Source of the DNA: Selaginella moellendorffii
Lineage: Eukaryota; Streptophyta; Lycopodiopsida; Selaginellales; Selaginellaceae
Direction of reading: 5' to 3'
DNA: 64,000 nt
Assembly: GCF_000143415.4 (NCBI RefSeq)
Contig: NW_003314304.1
Span: 926,047-990,046, forward strand
The number at the start of each line of letters is the position of its first letter. Positions within the stretch are counted from its first letter, which is position 1. The position numbers were made by a program, and so were the translations under genes. Shown here in pieces: positions 53,185-64,000 of the stretch. The notes beneath the pieces were generated by a model. The model had not been told where the DNA came from and searched no databases. It was given only the letters and a program-made list of their open reading frames with translations.

Positions 53185-54590
53185 AATGCCTCAAAGAACA
53201 AATGCGAAGGAGGTAAGCGAGTTTGAGAAATTTTTCTTCCTTGCGAGAGAGATTTAAAGATCAATTTATTTTTTAATTTCTTCGCAGCTTTTCTGGCCCC
53301 GACAAGTTCTTCGCAAGCTGCCCGGGTCGGACGCGTTCAATGACGAAGACGACGACCACGACGACATGCAAAGCAGCGGCGATGGCAACTTGTCACGAAT
53401 ATAATGCTAAACTTTCCATAAACTTTTGCTCGTGTTCTTCCTCAGATTCGAGTGAGCATGAGGTTGGGCTCAAGCCTGCGAAGTTTGCCCCCGATGTATC
53501 CAACGACAGGTCTCGAGAAAAATCTAAATATGGATCTTTAGTACTTTTTATTTTGTCTTTCAAGCAAACACTGTGGTTCCTGCGCGAGGACGCTGTGGAC
53601 ACAGCTTGTCGACACTCTAGACTACCAGTACGTCTCTCAAAATTCGATTTTGCGAGGAGCTCTTGCTTAGCAGTCGCGAAATCTTTGTCCAGGATATGGA
53701 AGATCTGGGAAGTCTCCAGACCCGATTTTGATCTTCGAAAGTGATCCACCCGTGCATATGTACGTGATCGGGTAAGCGAAACTCGAGAGAGTTTTTTTTT
53801 TTCGAGAGTTTAAACCAAACTCTCGAGAACTCAAGAGTTTTTCGGTGGTTTTCGTTCCTTTGAATGCCGGCAACGTCCTGGGAGCCGCCGACAACATCCC
53901 CGTCGCAAAGTGGGAGTCGCTCATCCGCAAGACTCTCAATGGCGCCGCTGTTCATCCCGGCGACGAAACTTTCTCCTCGCTGCTCTCATCATTGTCATCA
54001 TCATCGGAAGAACAATCTCGCCAGGGCGGTGCATCGCCAACGATTTGTTCTTCCGAAACTGGAGGAGGAGTATTCCACCGGAGGAGCCGGAGTGCCCCGG
54101 ACCAAAACTTTCTCAACACCTGGACCCCGAGCATCCCGCGCTCTAGCTCCGACGCTACCATCAAGCTCGCGGATTTGCCATGTCCAAGCCCCCGGCCATC
54201 TCGGCTTGTCTCTCGGACAACACGACGATGGCTTCTCCCGGAAACTCGGAGAACTCGTGAGCAAACAAATGGTGGGAGTGTATGTCATCATCTGGATCCG
54301 CAAGAACCTTTGCAGGCACGTCCACGGCCTCAAATTTTGCTGCGTTGGCTGTGGGATACTGTGGAAACAAGGTAAGTTTTTCCAGCTTTCTTTGACGATC
54401 TTCTGGATTTTTGGTTTTTGACCTTGCGGGGATTGTCTTCTCTACTCAGGGCTCCATTGCTGTCAGTATGTTGCTCCACCAGACGAGTTTTGCTTCGTTT
54501 GCACACATTTGATGTCGGGTGACAGGGAAGGTGACGAGCTGTGACGGAATGCCAACGTTGCAGAGATTCTCTGGCGGACAGCATTTAATT
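53185..54590 (+). pseudogene. Inositol polyphosphate 5-phosphatase (plant type I) pseudogene, 5' half
   Basis: The exon order of a plant type I inositol-phosphate 5-phosphatase can be followed. MPQRTNAKE at 53185, a 75-nt intron, then LFWPRQVLRKLPG (family: ELFWPxxVxRKW). Later HMYVIG, an intron, and VPLNAGNVLGAADNIPVAKW and ESLIRKTLN (53840-53940), the family's FQEIVPLNAGNVLG region. Then a Ser-rich linker, LVSKQMVGVYVIIWIRKNL (54250-54300), and GSIAVSMLLHQTSF..CFVCTHL (54450-54520). Frameshifts occur in the linker and after LHQTSF (one T missing), the TWNV segment is scrambled, and a stop replaces Arg after GDEL. Homology ends at ~54580 (NANVAEIL), so the catalytic C-terminal half is absent. 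Functional members remove the 5-phosphate from inositol phosphates or phosphoinositides; this one cannot. Confidence 0.85.
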
Positions 54591-56289
54591 GATTTAGCAA
54601 GCTTGCTATGGTGTGCAATTTGTAAAAGGGTAAAAAATATAGTGGTATATTTCACTCACAATATAGTGTTTATGTGGCATTTTTTTTATTGGTTCAGCAT
54701 TAAATGTTAATCCCATTGCAATGGATGCTCTATTCAATAGGTGGATGATATTATGCGATAAGTGGATGATATCTCCATAATATGAACATTGCACTACACA
54801 TACCTTTGTGCATAGATGCCATATAATTTCATGTTTCATCAAATTTAAGCTTTCAGCCTAATGTCAATTTATAATAAGAAGAAAATAGATTGTTGTTTAG
54901 CAACAAAGAGGTTTAATTAGATATGCCATTTTTTTTCTACTTTAAAGAGAGAAAGGGTATAAAGCATATACTTAAGTATATTCTAGACATTCTCTGATTA
55001 GGTCTTAGGGTTTAAAAGGCGTTTTGGTTTGCTAGTGATTGGTTTTAAATGTTTTTGTGGGTTCTTTCTTAGATTTGCTTTAAATTTGTGTCATTGAAAC
55101 CTTTTCTTCCAGATTTACTGGAAGATGTGGAGGAAGAGGAGGAGGATGGCCTTCCATTCAATTTTAATGATTTGGATTATGGTTCAGGTGTGGATAATGA
55201 TAATGATACTCTCCCACCATCATCATGTTCTTTGCTTTAACAATATATCAACATAGTATTAATTAGGCAATAAAATTATTTAAATGTCAAACAACTCCAG
55301 ATTAAACAGATCAAATTTAAGTAACATATACATATATGTGTGTTTGATAGTATATGTGCATTAAATGTAAACAAAAACTATTGCATGTATTGATCATGAA
55401 ATCACAACACATGGCCCAGACACTAGGAAAAGATCTTGGAGCATGGGATGTCCTGGAGTTCAAAGCTTGGAGGGAGTTGAGCACGAAGCTTTTAAGAGCA
55501 CAAAAGAACTTTTGATTGGAACATAGAGATTTGGAGCATGGAGTATGGCTTGGAGGTAGGAGTAGGCAGGCTCAAGGCCCTTGAGGATCCTTATAGTGGC
55601 TAGTGGCTGATGCATTCTCCTGCTCTGCAGCCTTCTTAGATTCAGTGAGTGTTGAGTCTCCAACGTTTGTTTACTTGTAGATCAAATTGAAGTGTTGGTC
55701 TAATCCTTAGTTCACTTGCAGCTTGCAGTGTTTTTCAAATCCACTAATCTGACAAGAGCTTATAGCTGCATGGAGGGTGGTTTTACTTGATGATGGTCCA
55801 TTGAATGCCTGGGCAATGGATCTGTTGGATGCACTCTAGTCACACATGGCATGGGCAAGCTTATCATTCCATTTATTAGCTTGGCCCATTTGTTTTTCAT
55901 TTCTTTTTTGTTAGGTCTAATGATATTCTTTGAGAGTATTCAGCAGAGGTATCAAGAAAGATAGAAGTTAATATGTGTATAGTCTTCCTCAAGGAAGCTG
56001 AGTACACAGATTACAAGACATATTGCATTACTAAGATTTTTGTAGTAGAGATTGATTATCAAGTTATGCTTTTCCATTTTTACTCAAGGAGTTTGGGCAA
56101 CTTGTAATCAACAGCCCAGTGTTTGCTAAGCAATTTCTAGGTAGTGCATGCTATAACCACAGAGCCATGAAAGCCATGAAGAATAAAATAGACCGTCTCA
56201 TTGGAAACCAACCGAGAATCCTTTGACGCACGGGGCAAAGAAAGATGCGAATCATCGCACTGTCCACGTGGACGGCATCCAGGGGGACA
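54591..56289. other. AT-rich spacer
   Basis: No complete gene. A short acidic segment (DLLEDVEEEEEDGLPFNFND, 55110-55245, preceded by a pyrimidine tract and CAG and ending in a stop) could be an old terminal exon, but nothing upstream connects to it. Otherwise AT-rich DNA without recognisable retroelement motifs. Confidence 0.4.
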
Positions 56290-57270
56290 TGGATCTAGAT
56301 TAGGCCACTCACGCCAGGAGCAGCTACTGGCCGAATCGATACCTCTCCAACATGATTGTTTACATGTATGGCAAATGCGGGAGCTTGGGCGATGCCGAGG
56401 CCAATGTCTTCTCCTCCGTTACACCCGTGGAGATCTCCAACCTCGACATCTCCTCGGGCGAGGCCTGCGCGGCCTTCTTCTTCCGCAGGATACCACACAC
56501 GGACATTGTCTTGTGGAATTTGATCCTCCAGGCCTTCGCCCAGCGGGAGATTTTCAAGAGAATGCCGTGCTCGAGCATCTTCTACTTCACTACTATCGTC
56601 TCCGGATTCGCCCAGGTGGGATCCCTCGACCACGCGATGCGAGCGTTCCATTTCATCCCCGAGAAGAGCGCTGTCTCGTGGAATGCTGTCTCGCAGATCG
56701 GCCAGCACCACACCGCCTTCGATCACTCCCCCGATAGAAACGATCTGACTTGGACCTTTTGGATAGCCGGATATGCCCAGAATGGGCATATGGAGCAGGA
56801 CGTAGTGATGTTTGCTTTGGTGCTTTCGATAAATCTAATCTCTTGCAATATAATGCTTGTTGGTTTTGGTAATAACGATTTCTTATCACAAGCTGTAGAT
56901 CTCTTTTCTAGAATGCCTTGTATAGATTCTTATTCATGGGGTAGTTTAGTCTCAAAATATGCCCGCAATGGGTATCTGGAAGACATGTTAGAGAGCTTTA
57001 ACACCGAAGATCCAAACACACTTATAGGCGCGTACTCGCAAAAGGAAGCCTCAAATGGGCATTTTGACACCTCTCTTTGAAAGAATGCCAGGGAGAAGCA
57101 CCGTGACTTACACCGACCTGTCGTCGAACCGGAGCATGGAATTGTGGCGGCCTTTTCCTACAGTGGATTGGGGCTTTACCACAGAATGGAGGTTCCCGAC
57201 GAGGTAACTCTGATGGCCGTGCTCATCACTTGTAGCAACTCGGGCACGATGAAACGAGTCACTCGATCGT
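56290..57270 (+). pseudogene. PPR gene, degenerate
   Basis: PPR motifs are clear but eroded: YLSNMIVYMYGKCGSLGDAE, TDIVLWNLILQAFAQREIFK, MPCSSIFYFTTIVSGFAQVG, FIPEKSAVSWNAVS, TWTFWIAGYAQNGHMEQDVV, LFSRMPCIDSYSWGSLVSKY. The long frame (56352-57080) ends early; motifs continue in other frames (LFERMPGRSTVTYTDL, then MEVPDEVTLMAVLITCSNSG at ~57185-57250). Insertions within repeats disturb the usual 31-36-residue spacing. It breaks off at about 57270, where unrelated sequence begins. Confidence 0.85.
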
Positions 57271-57397
57271 GATAAGCTTTGGCGAGTTCCTGGAGTGGAA
57301 AACTCCAAGTTCGCGCTTGCCGACGTCGAGCACGAGAGGAAGCAGCAGCTTGGCATTGTTCCCGTATCGTTCCAGCGGCGGGTCGACGATGAAGAAC

Positions 57398-58425
57398 GCG
57401 TCCGGGATCGATCACACAGATGGTGGTGATGATGATGAACTCCTCGACCTCGCCAGTTCCTCCAGCTTCGTATCACGCAGCTCATTTCCATCTCCAAAAG
57501 CGCATCACGGACAACATCACCAGCAACAGCAAAGGCTCCCGAGTTCCATCACGGCTCCTCCGCCTCCACTCCCTCGAGCCATTCCAGCCCCACCGTGCTG
57601 CTGGCGCCGTGTCTCCACCAGCTCTTCAGCTACGAGTCGCCATCGCAGTTCTTCAAGGTGGTGGACAACAAGAGTACGAGCTCCTCAAAGTCGGGTGGCG
57701 GAATTAAGGCGCTGCATCCAGGACATCTGCAAGCTCCATTTCCAGCAGCAGCACTACTCGGTTGTGACAATCAACGGCGCAACCATACTGGACGAGCTCG
57801 TGAGGAACTAACTAGCCAGGCCGAATCATCCAGGAAACTAATGGTAAGCTCACTTTTGCTATCGTTTTTTCTTTCTTTTTTTCTGTTCATGACTACCGTG
57901 CTGGGTTCTGGGGAGTGAGTGGGAGGGCCGTGCATCGGGATAATTCCTGTAAGATCACCATTTATATGATCCTGCTATCGTTTCTTGACCAGGTTCTTTT
58001 TGCTTTTTGCAGCCATGCATTGAGGAGTTCAAGCACCCGGGAAACTGCGCGGGTGGCAAAACCGTCAGTGGCCGAGAGTTACACCAGCAGGATCTCCAGG
58101 TTATCCAAGCGCGGCTACACAATCGACATCGATGGTGCGGTGGTACCGGGAAAGCTCGCTCCCTCGTAAGTTCTCTACTCTTCGATTTGCTTGCTCTCTT
58201 GTCTCATCACTTTTCTTCTGCACTGCTTCTTCCAGGATCGAGAAGCGAGGTGTCGGCTTTGGAATGTTTCTCCTGTCCCGGGGATTGACATTGAGACAAC
58301 GAGGGTTTTTCTGACTTCTAACGCGTACATAGACTTTGAGTTCCAGCGAGTCCTTTCAGCGACAGGTGAGAGCTTGTTCCATGCGATCAAAACAGGAAGT
58401 ACTAACTTACAGCAGAACGGGTGAA
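57398..58425 (+). CDS. Unrecognised multi-exon gene or gene fragments
   Basis: I do not recognise the product. A plus-strand frame from ATG 57398 (Asp-, Ser-, Gln-rich; HHGQHHQQQQRLP, then proline-rich) ends at 57811 with CIQDICKLHFQQQHYSVVTI and NGATILDELVRN, which looks like genuine coding sequence. Farther on, blocks bounded by AG and GT at about 58013-58166 and 58236-58364 could be exons; the second contains GIDIETTRVFLTSNAYIDFE and FQRVLSAT. The frames of these blocks do not connect in one obvious way, so a gene with sequence errors, an undetected intron or a pseudogene are all possible. Minus-strand coding (DAFFIVDPPLERYGNNAKLL near 57270-57420) is an alternative for the left part. Confidence 0.3.
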
Positions 58426-59124
58426 TATTCGTCTGTACTAATCCCGCGGTGACAAAAGAAAGTTTGAATGTACCATTCTACATGTTTCCATATCTACACT
58501 TGCCTTCGTCCATTTTTTTTACCTTTCCTGGCTCTTTTGCCGCTCAGTTCTTTCCTTCTTCATGCTCATAAATGTCCGCAGCTTGTCCAGTGGTGGTAAT
58601 TGTCCCTCCATATCTCATTTTGTTCTTGCCACTCAGCTTTTTTTTTTGCTTGATCGTGCTCATACATGTCCGCAGCTTCTCCCCGAATTTACAACTCACG
58701 GTGTCTTTTCTCCTCATTTACATCGATATCTAGCCTTTGTCCATGTTGTTTCCTACTCAGTTCGTTTCTTCTTCGCGCTTGTCCAGTGTTCCCTCATTGA
58801 CATGCTTCTGTCCATTTCTAAGCTTGATCTAAGTTTGATCTCGACCATATCTGTCATGTGTTTCTCCAGCATTGTTTTGTTTTTGTTCATGCTCGCCCGG
58901 CATTCTTGTAAAATTGCCTTCAACCTCTCTTCCTTGTCTTGTCAAGCTACTCCTCTTCAAAAGAAATCCTGTCTTTGTTTTGTGTCTCTTCACTACATCT
59001 GTTATCTGTTATATGATGTGTGTTTCTTCGGTTGGTTTTTGCAGCTAGCTAACTGTAAAGAAAAGTGTAAGTATGAAGGAGAAAGCTTTCACAAACCTGG
59101 ATCAGGTGGGAAGCACACTCTTGC
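58426..59124. other. Pyrimidine-rich spacer with short degenerate repeats
   Basis: The plus strand is T/C-rich. CATGCTCATAAATGTCCGCAG near 58560 and CGTGCTCATACATGTCCGCAG near 58655 are two copies of a ~100-bp degenerate unit. A 203-codon hydrophobic frame across it (58562-59173) reflects this composition and is not supported as a gene. Confidence 0.45.
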
Positions 59125-60228
59125 TCATGACTTGTGCTCTAGATCCGCAATTAGCTTCACCTTTTTCTCGTAGTTGCTCTTGTGATTGAAATAGCTTGCG
59201 TTCAAGATCCGGACGACAGAGTGAGTGGAGTCTAGCGTCTGATCTCCTTGGCTCTTTTGAATCTTAAACTCGTCCCGGTAGCGGGTGATGTGGTAGAGTG
59301 CCCGCAACTCCAGCCACAGCTCCAACTTTGTCACACCAATTTCAAGCTCGGGATCATCTGAGCAGCGGCGGAGGCGGAAGCGGCGAGGACTCACTCCGCT
59401 GTTGTTGTCCGGGAAATTCTCGGGGTCGAGAGAGTGGAGAAGAAGCTTCTTCCAGCTGAGCAGGTTTCTGCGCCTTTCCAATAGCTCTGCCGAGATTTGA
59501 GCTCCCAATTCGTGTGGTGCCCGCTTCTTCTCGTTGCACACCTCTGCTGCCTGCTTCTTGCTGGACATGGCTGTTCCCCGCCAGTTCTTCTCGAACACTG
59601 CCTCGTAAAGCATGTAGAGATCGGAGAGGAGATCCATCTCCAAGTCCACTTCCAGCTGCGCTAGCCGGACTTGCAACTCTAACGGCAGTGGATCTAACAA
59701 CATGTTATATCCCTCCTTAGTGTTTTCTGCAAATCTCACCTTTTTCTTCTTTGCACCAACCGAGACTGGACATGATTGCCGGAAGCAGGATCTCTTGGTC
59801 ATGTTCTTCTCCACTTCTCCTGCCACTAGAAGATTCTGCTGCTGGATTGGCACCACGATTTCTCGTACAACTTCATCCTTGTTGCTTGGGCAATCATGAT
59901 CATACTGGACTTCTCCTGCCATCATCGTTGCAGCCCCTTCCTTCTTGCTTGGCTGATCATGGCGGGTGCTTGGCTGATCATGGTGCCGGGGATCCCTTCC
60001 ACTCCCTGGAAGCGTCACCTCTGCTTCTTCCTTCTTGCTCGGCTGGTCATGAAGCGTGACATCGGACAAGAGGCTCTTCAACCCTGGACACAGCTTGTTG
60101 TTGACGATCACCAGTGTCTCTGAATCCTCGATTTCAGTGGTGTTTTTCTTCTTCCTTGTGAAGAGAGCAGGCAAGCAGCCGAAGAACATGCTACCTCGCT
60201 CCGTGATGGTCGTGCGCCTAAGCATCAT
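59125..60228 (-). CDS. Protein of unknown function with a PP1-docking-like motif
   Basis: Single open frame of 367 residues; I do not recognise the family. The N-terminal half is low-complexity with imperfect repeats of HDQPSKKE (residues 60-67, 83-89, 90-98). Residues 160-168, KKKKVRFAE, match the RVxF-type docking motif for protein phosphatase 1 ([K/R]-x0-1-[V/I]-x-[F/W]). The C-terminal ~190 residues are helical, leucine- and charge-rich (LQVRLAQLEVDLEMDLLSDL, LLERRRNLLSWKKLLLHSL, TKLELWLELRALYHITRYR), with the look of a folded domain. No signal peptide or membrane segment. It lies tail-to-head with CFAP61 (243 bp between its start and the CFAP61 stop). The function is open; PP1 interaction is only a hypothesis. 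Confidence 0.6.
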   Translation of the reverse strand: MMLRRTTITERGSMFFGCLPALFTRKKKNTTEIEDSETLVIVNNKLCPGLKSLLSDVTLHDQPSKKEEAEVTLPGSGRDPRHHDQPSTRHDQPSKKEGAATMMAGEVQYDHDCPSNKDEVVREIVVPIQQQNLLVAGEVEKNMTKRSCFRQSCPVSVGAKKKKVRFAENTKEGYNMLLDPLPLELQVRLAQLEVDLEMDLLSDLYMLYEAVFEKNWRGTAMSSKKQAAEVCNEKKRAPHELGAQISAELLERRRNLLSWKKLLLHSLDPENFPDNNSGVSPRRFRLRRCSDDPELEIGVTKLELWLELRALYHITRYRDEFKIQKSQGDQTLDSTHSVVRILNASYFNHKSNYEKKVKLIADLEHKS

Positions 60229-60470
60229 TCTTGAACCCTATTGTATACTCGAAAATTAAAAACCAAAAATACCACACATTTAACTCAATTGTGCAAGAAA
60301 AAATTAATTTTAAAGGAGGTAGTTTTATAGTTACTTATAAGTTATGTTTAAGGTGATATATTACAAACTCTTACAATTATATAATAGTGTTTTTTAAAAT
60401 ATGTATCTAACAGTTATACAATATAAATATAGTGACAAAATATCTTGTGATTATATAAACACAATGCATG

Positions 60471-63400
60471 TCAGTCTACTCGATCTAGAGCCAGCATGAC
60501 GGGAGATGACTGCTCTAACAGCCCAATCATCCCTTGAATGGCTCGTTTGATCTGTTCTTCGTCTTCCCTGCCTTCCAGATCCAAGCTCTCGTCCCACACG
60601 GAAATGGACAGTACCTTCTTATCGATCTCCTTGATAAGATGATCCACAGTCGGCCCAATGTATCCCTCTCCCCTGAGCGTGAGCAGCACCGGTTTGAGCT
60701 CCTCCATCCCTTGCACCAGCTGACCAACAATCTCTTTGATCGTCTTCTTGTCCCGCTCCTCGGTCTCGGCCTTCTGGATCAGCTGCTCGAATGCGGTGTT
60801 GATGAGGTCTGAGGCAGTGACAAGTGCTGCCGATGCAGCTGCTGCCACCGCCGCGGCCGTCTGCTTCTTCTTCTCCACCACCTCTACGTCGTCCGAGGAA
60901 ATAACTCTAGGAAGCAGCAGCCGCAGGTCCACCTTCTTCCGCGGGAGAGTGTACATCGGTAGCTCCAGCCGATGCTTCTCGATGAACTTGAGGAGTTCCT
61001 TTCTCACCAGCCTGGAGATTGCTTCCGCCAGCTCCGGGTCGATCTTGTCGCAGCTCTCAAACGAGGAGACGTCAGGCCCTCCTTTCGGGTGGCTCTTGCT
61101 TGTGTCAACAACGTTCTGCGTCAGGTTTGTGTAGAAGGGGAGGAAATCGTCGTGGAAGAGCACTGATGACCACGGTTGCAAGAGGAAGTTCATGATGTCA
61201 TTCAAGCTTCCGTCGCTATATCTGTTTCGAAACATAATAGTCATACGACCAAAAGCACAAAGAACTCATGAGCTACCTTCTCGGAAGACTGTTGAGAAGA
61301 GACACTGGAAGCCCGACGACTTGGCTGAATTTCCAAGCGTCTGCCTTCACCTTCCCGGCGTAGAGGATCCTGGCGAGCTGCTTGTTCTCTGCGATGTCCA
61401 CTCTCGCGTAGAAGTTGCTGAACTTGGTTAGCATGGAGTAGATCCGCAAGTCGTCCCAGTTCGTAGTGTGACAACTGGGAAGCACAATGCTGAAAAGCTG
61501 AACGCCGCCAGGGAGAATTCCACCAGTGCATTTCGGTCGGCCCAAGAGTGGCGTAACTGGCGCAGGCCACTTCTTCCCGCCACCGCAATCCTTCGTTTTC
61601 TCAGGAAACCACGGTAGATAGCTCAGCCATAGCTTGCCTACATCTGGGAGATGACTGTTGAACCGGGAGATCAGTGATGCTGCCAAAGCTTCGCCAACCT
61701 CTTGGGAACAGAAAGTCTCAAGCTTCGGCAGCTTTCCACAGTTTCGGCTAAACTTGCAAGCAGTCCCAGCAGCATAAATGAGTGGGTCATTCGTTTGAAA
61801 CTTTCCGTCCACAATCACACGTCCATCAAATATGATGTTCTCCTGAAAAGAAAAAAAAAACTTTCACTTGAGGTTGCAACCACAAAGCAAATACTCACCC
61901 TTCTCATCACGTTGAAAAGAGGGATGTCGACTTGCTTCCGCTCGCAGGTCACCAAGAGACAACACGGGAGCTCGTGGTGGATTTTCTCGTCCTCTTCTTC
62001 ACCCTGAGCTTCAAACTTCGCTGCCTTCAAACTTCCGGACTCGTTCGTAGTGACTCCAACAAGCTTCAAACCCGACTTGACAGCTACTTGACACCAAGCC
62101 AGCTCCTCCAGCAAACAACTCAAAATGTTTGCATCCCCGTGGACGTACTTGTTCGTCAACTTCTTCTCAGCGTGGCACAGTACGATGTTCGATCCCCTCA
62201 GTCCTCTGGAAAGCAAGAGCTGGATAACGTAGAAAGCTTCTAAAGTGGAGCCGTAAACCACTGCGTGACCTTCACCGTCGACAAGGACTTCGCGGGGGAC
62301 TTTAAGCTTCTCAAGTGACCCTGTAATGACGTCCAGCCTCGCAAGGAACTCATCCGCCCGGATAACTTCCTTCACTGCACTGATCCCAAGCTTGCACCCC
62401 GTCTGGTCTTGCATCCCGGTTGTCATAATGAAGAGATCATACGATAGAACTTCCCCGTTCTTGAGTGTTATCGTCTGCGCTTCTCTGTCGAAGTCAGTCA
62501 CGAGAGACGACTTTAGTCCGACCTGGCAATCAATCCCGAGCTTACTGAAGCACCGTGCCGGGCCTGATTCTACGTCGAGAATGGAAGCTGCTGACGACGA
62601 GAATCCCATAAAACCGCACGGAGATACCAACGTGACGTTTGTAAACTGCATCAGAGGATTCGCAATGAGCTTGTGAAGAAAAGCCTCCGCGGTGCGCGAC
62701 GCACCGGCAACTAAAATTTTCGAGTTGACAGGAATCCTGTGCCTGCTTGTAAGCCTGTGAGTGGTGAAGTAAAGCGCACAGTCGAATCCGGAAAATAGTC
62801 CCCTTGGTGAGAAGTTTGCAACTGACCCTCGCCGTAAGGCTCTTTTGGACGGTCCAATAGTCTCGGGATGTCTGCCCCACTTCTGAGAGGGGCTCATATA
62901 AACGTGTTGTCTTGCGGGAATTAGCAGCATGTCTTCAATAACGTCGGGAAGATCCTGGTCTGGAAAAATGGGGCAGTAGAGCAGCGTTTTCTCTGTCTGG
63001 CGCATGATCTCTCTCAGGAATAGTCTTCTGCGATGACGAAAAATTGGACTCAGTGCCAAAAGAGTAACGCACGCTTGGTTTGCTGGAGGGTGATGTTCCA
63101 GATTGATGAAGGACTTGACGCAAAACTGCGTTGTCAGAGCTTCCACAGGAACGGTCTCCTCAATCATTGCCAAGCCAACAATTTGAGCAGACAGCACAGC
63201 GACTATGGTATGGCCTGGTTGGAGTACGAAAGGTTACACGACATCAGTACAAAAAAACTCTAGTACTTACATCCTTTTCGTGGATGCTCGACCAAGTCGA
63301 CAATGCTCTTGCAGTCCTTAAAATCTGCCAAGAACTCCGCAAGAGCATCAGCATCGCGGGACATAGTATGTCGGACTTCAAATCCCTGATCATTTCAGTA

Positions 63401-64000
63401 AGAAGTTCTGTAAAACTCACGTACTCAGAACTGGCTTCTTGTCACCAAAAGTTACTTACAGGAGCCAAAGAATCACGGTGAAGAAGATATAGGCATAAAT
63501 GAGCGATTGACAGGTCTGGGGGATGATCCGTCATCATACGAGTTTCCGGCAGCTTGACGTTTTCAATTTTCCTTGAAGATCTGCAGGGTACTCTCGCAAA
63601 CAGTCGGAGCAACGGATGTATCCGACTGGTGTATGGAAAGCCCACCAAACAGTAATCTCTAGTCTCTAGCTTCAATCACAACGTATCATACAGTCAGACA
63701 CCGCAAAAAGAAATGACATAAAAACTTTACACTGACCTCGAAAGCCGACATAACGAAGTCAATGCCCTGATTTTCAAACTCTTCCTCGATGCAAAGCATG
63801 CTGATTTGGAACGCGTTCGTAATCTCCACAGGAACGTCGACTTCCACGACTCGAAATTTTGGTGCTTCCTCAGCCTTCATTTCAGCAATATCAGTAACCT
63901 GCTGAGTGACCTGTTGCGGAACTGGAGAAGGAACTGGAGAAGGAGATGGGGGAGCAGGAGCTGGAGAAGGAGCAGGAGAAGGAGACGGAGCAGGAGAATT
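60471..64000 (-). CDS. CFAP61: Cilia- and flagella-associated protein 61 homologue, 5' end beyond window
   Basis: Six exons in the window: 64000-63737 (partial), 63669-63460, 63385-63271, 63214-61899, 61842-61277 and 61221-60471. They join in frame for about 1,070 residues, including the C-terminus. CFAP61 is a component of the axonemal calmodulin/spoke-associated complex needed for radial spoke assembly. Matches include NAFQISMLCIEEEFENQGID and FV (family: NAFxIxxFCIDExxxxxSxDF), RDYCLVGFPY, and FEVRHTMSRDADALAEF. The Rossmann-like domain reads KILVAGASRTAEAFLHKLIA, NVTLVSPCGFMGFSS, ITLKNGEVLSYDLFIMTTGM, then DGRVIVDGKFQTNDPLIYAA. The N-terminal part at the edge is Pro/Ser/Ala-rich (PSPVPSPVPQQVTQQV, 63900-64000). 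A flagellar gene fits a plant with swimming sperm. Expression would be expected only in male gametophytes (inference). Confidence 0.85.

Noticed and set aside
58562-59173. 203-codon hydrophobic frame, possible membrane protein
   Set aside because: Composition is explained by a T/C-rich repeat region; no consistent start context or family feature.

Overview
The window looks like nuclear DNA of a land plant, most likely a seed-free vascular plant such as the lycophyte Selaginella (inference). The evidence is several PLS-type pentatricopeptide (PPR) genes, a LOB-domain factor, an AP2 fragment with the 9-nt microexon of the WRI1/AP2 family, a PMI1-type C2 protein and mostly 50-70 nt GT-AG introns. 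A sperm-flagellum gene (CFAP61) also points to a plant with swimming sperm. There are no operons; genes lie close together on both strands. LEFT THIRD (1-16.9 kb): an array of a ~8.05-kb segment with two nearly full copies (1-8024 and 8025-16080) and a partial third (16081-16905). Each unit carries, on the minus strand, a glycosyltransferase-family gene that lacks its catalytic domain (called gene A here) and a membrane protein with an ARM-type helical domain (gene B), followed by ~3.5 kb of gene debris with an AP2 fragment and a PPR fragment. Only the rightmost gene A keeps its own start. MIDDLE (17.2-24.6 kb): a PPR gene, an LBD transcription factor and, 80 nt behind it, a complete 10-exon ribophorin I gene, then a third gene B. 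24.6-40.2 kb: AT-rich, transposon-rich DNA with a Ty1/copia remnant, a decayed Ty3/gypsy element with recognisable LTRs, long TA microsatellites, a fourth gene B in inverted orientation to the third, and an intact PPR gene. RIGHT THIRD (41-64 kb): compact gene space with a PAN-like secreted protein, an organellar ribosomal protein bL35, an alpha/beta hydrolase whose nucleophile position holds Asp, a RING-H2 protein, a P450 pseudogene, tRNA-Lys(CUU), a PMI1-like gene, a PPR gene, broken inositol-phosphatase and PPR genes, an unrecognised protein with a PP1-docking-like motif, and most of CFAP61, which runs off the right edge. The least ordinary part is the repeated gene A/gene B module: it has been tandemly amplified, joined at one edge to an AP2 exon, and copied (gene B plus only the tail of gene A) to two further sites as an inverted pair around a retrotransposon-filled spacer.
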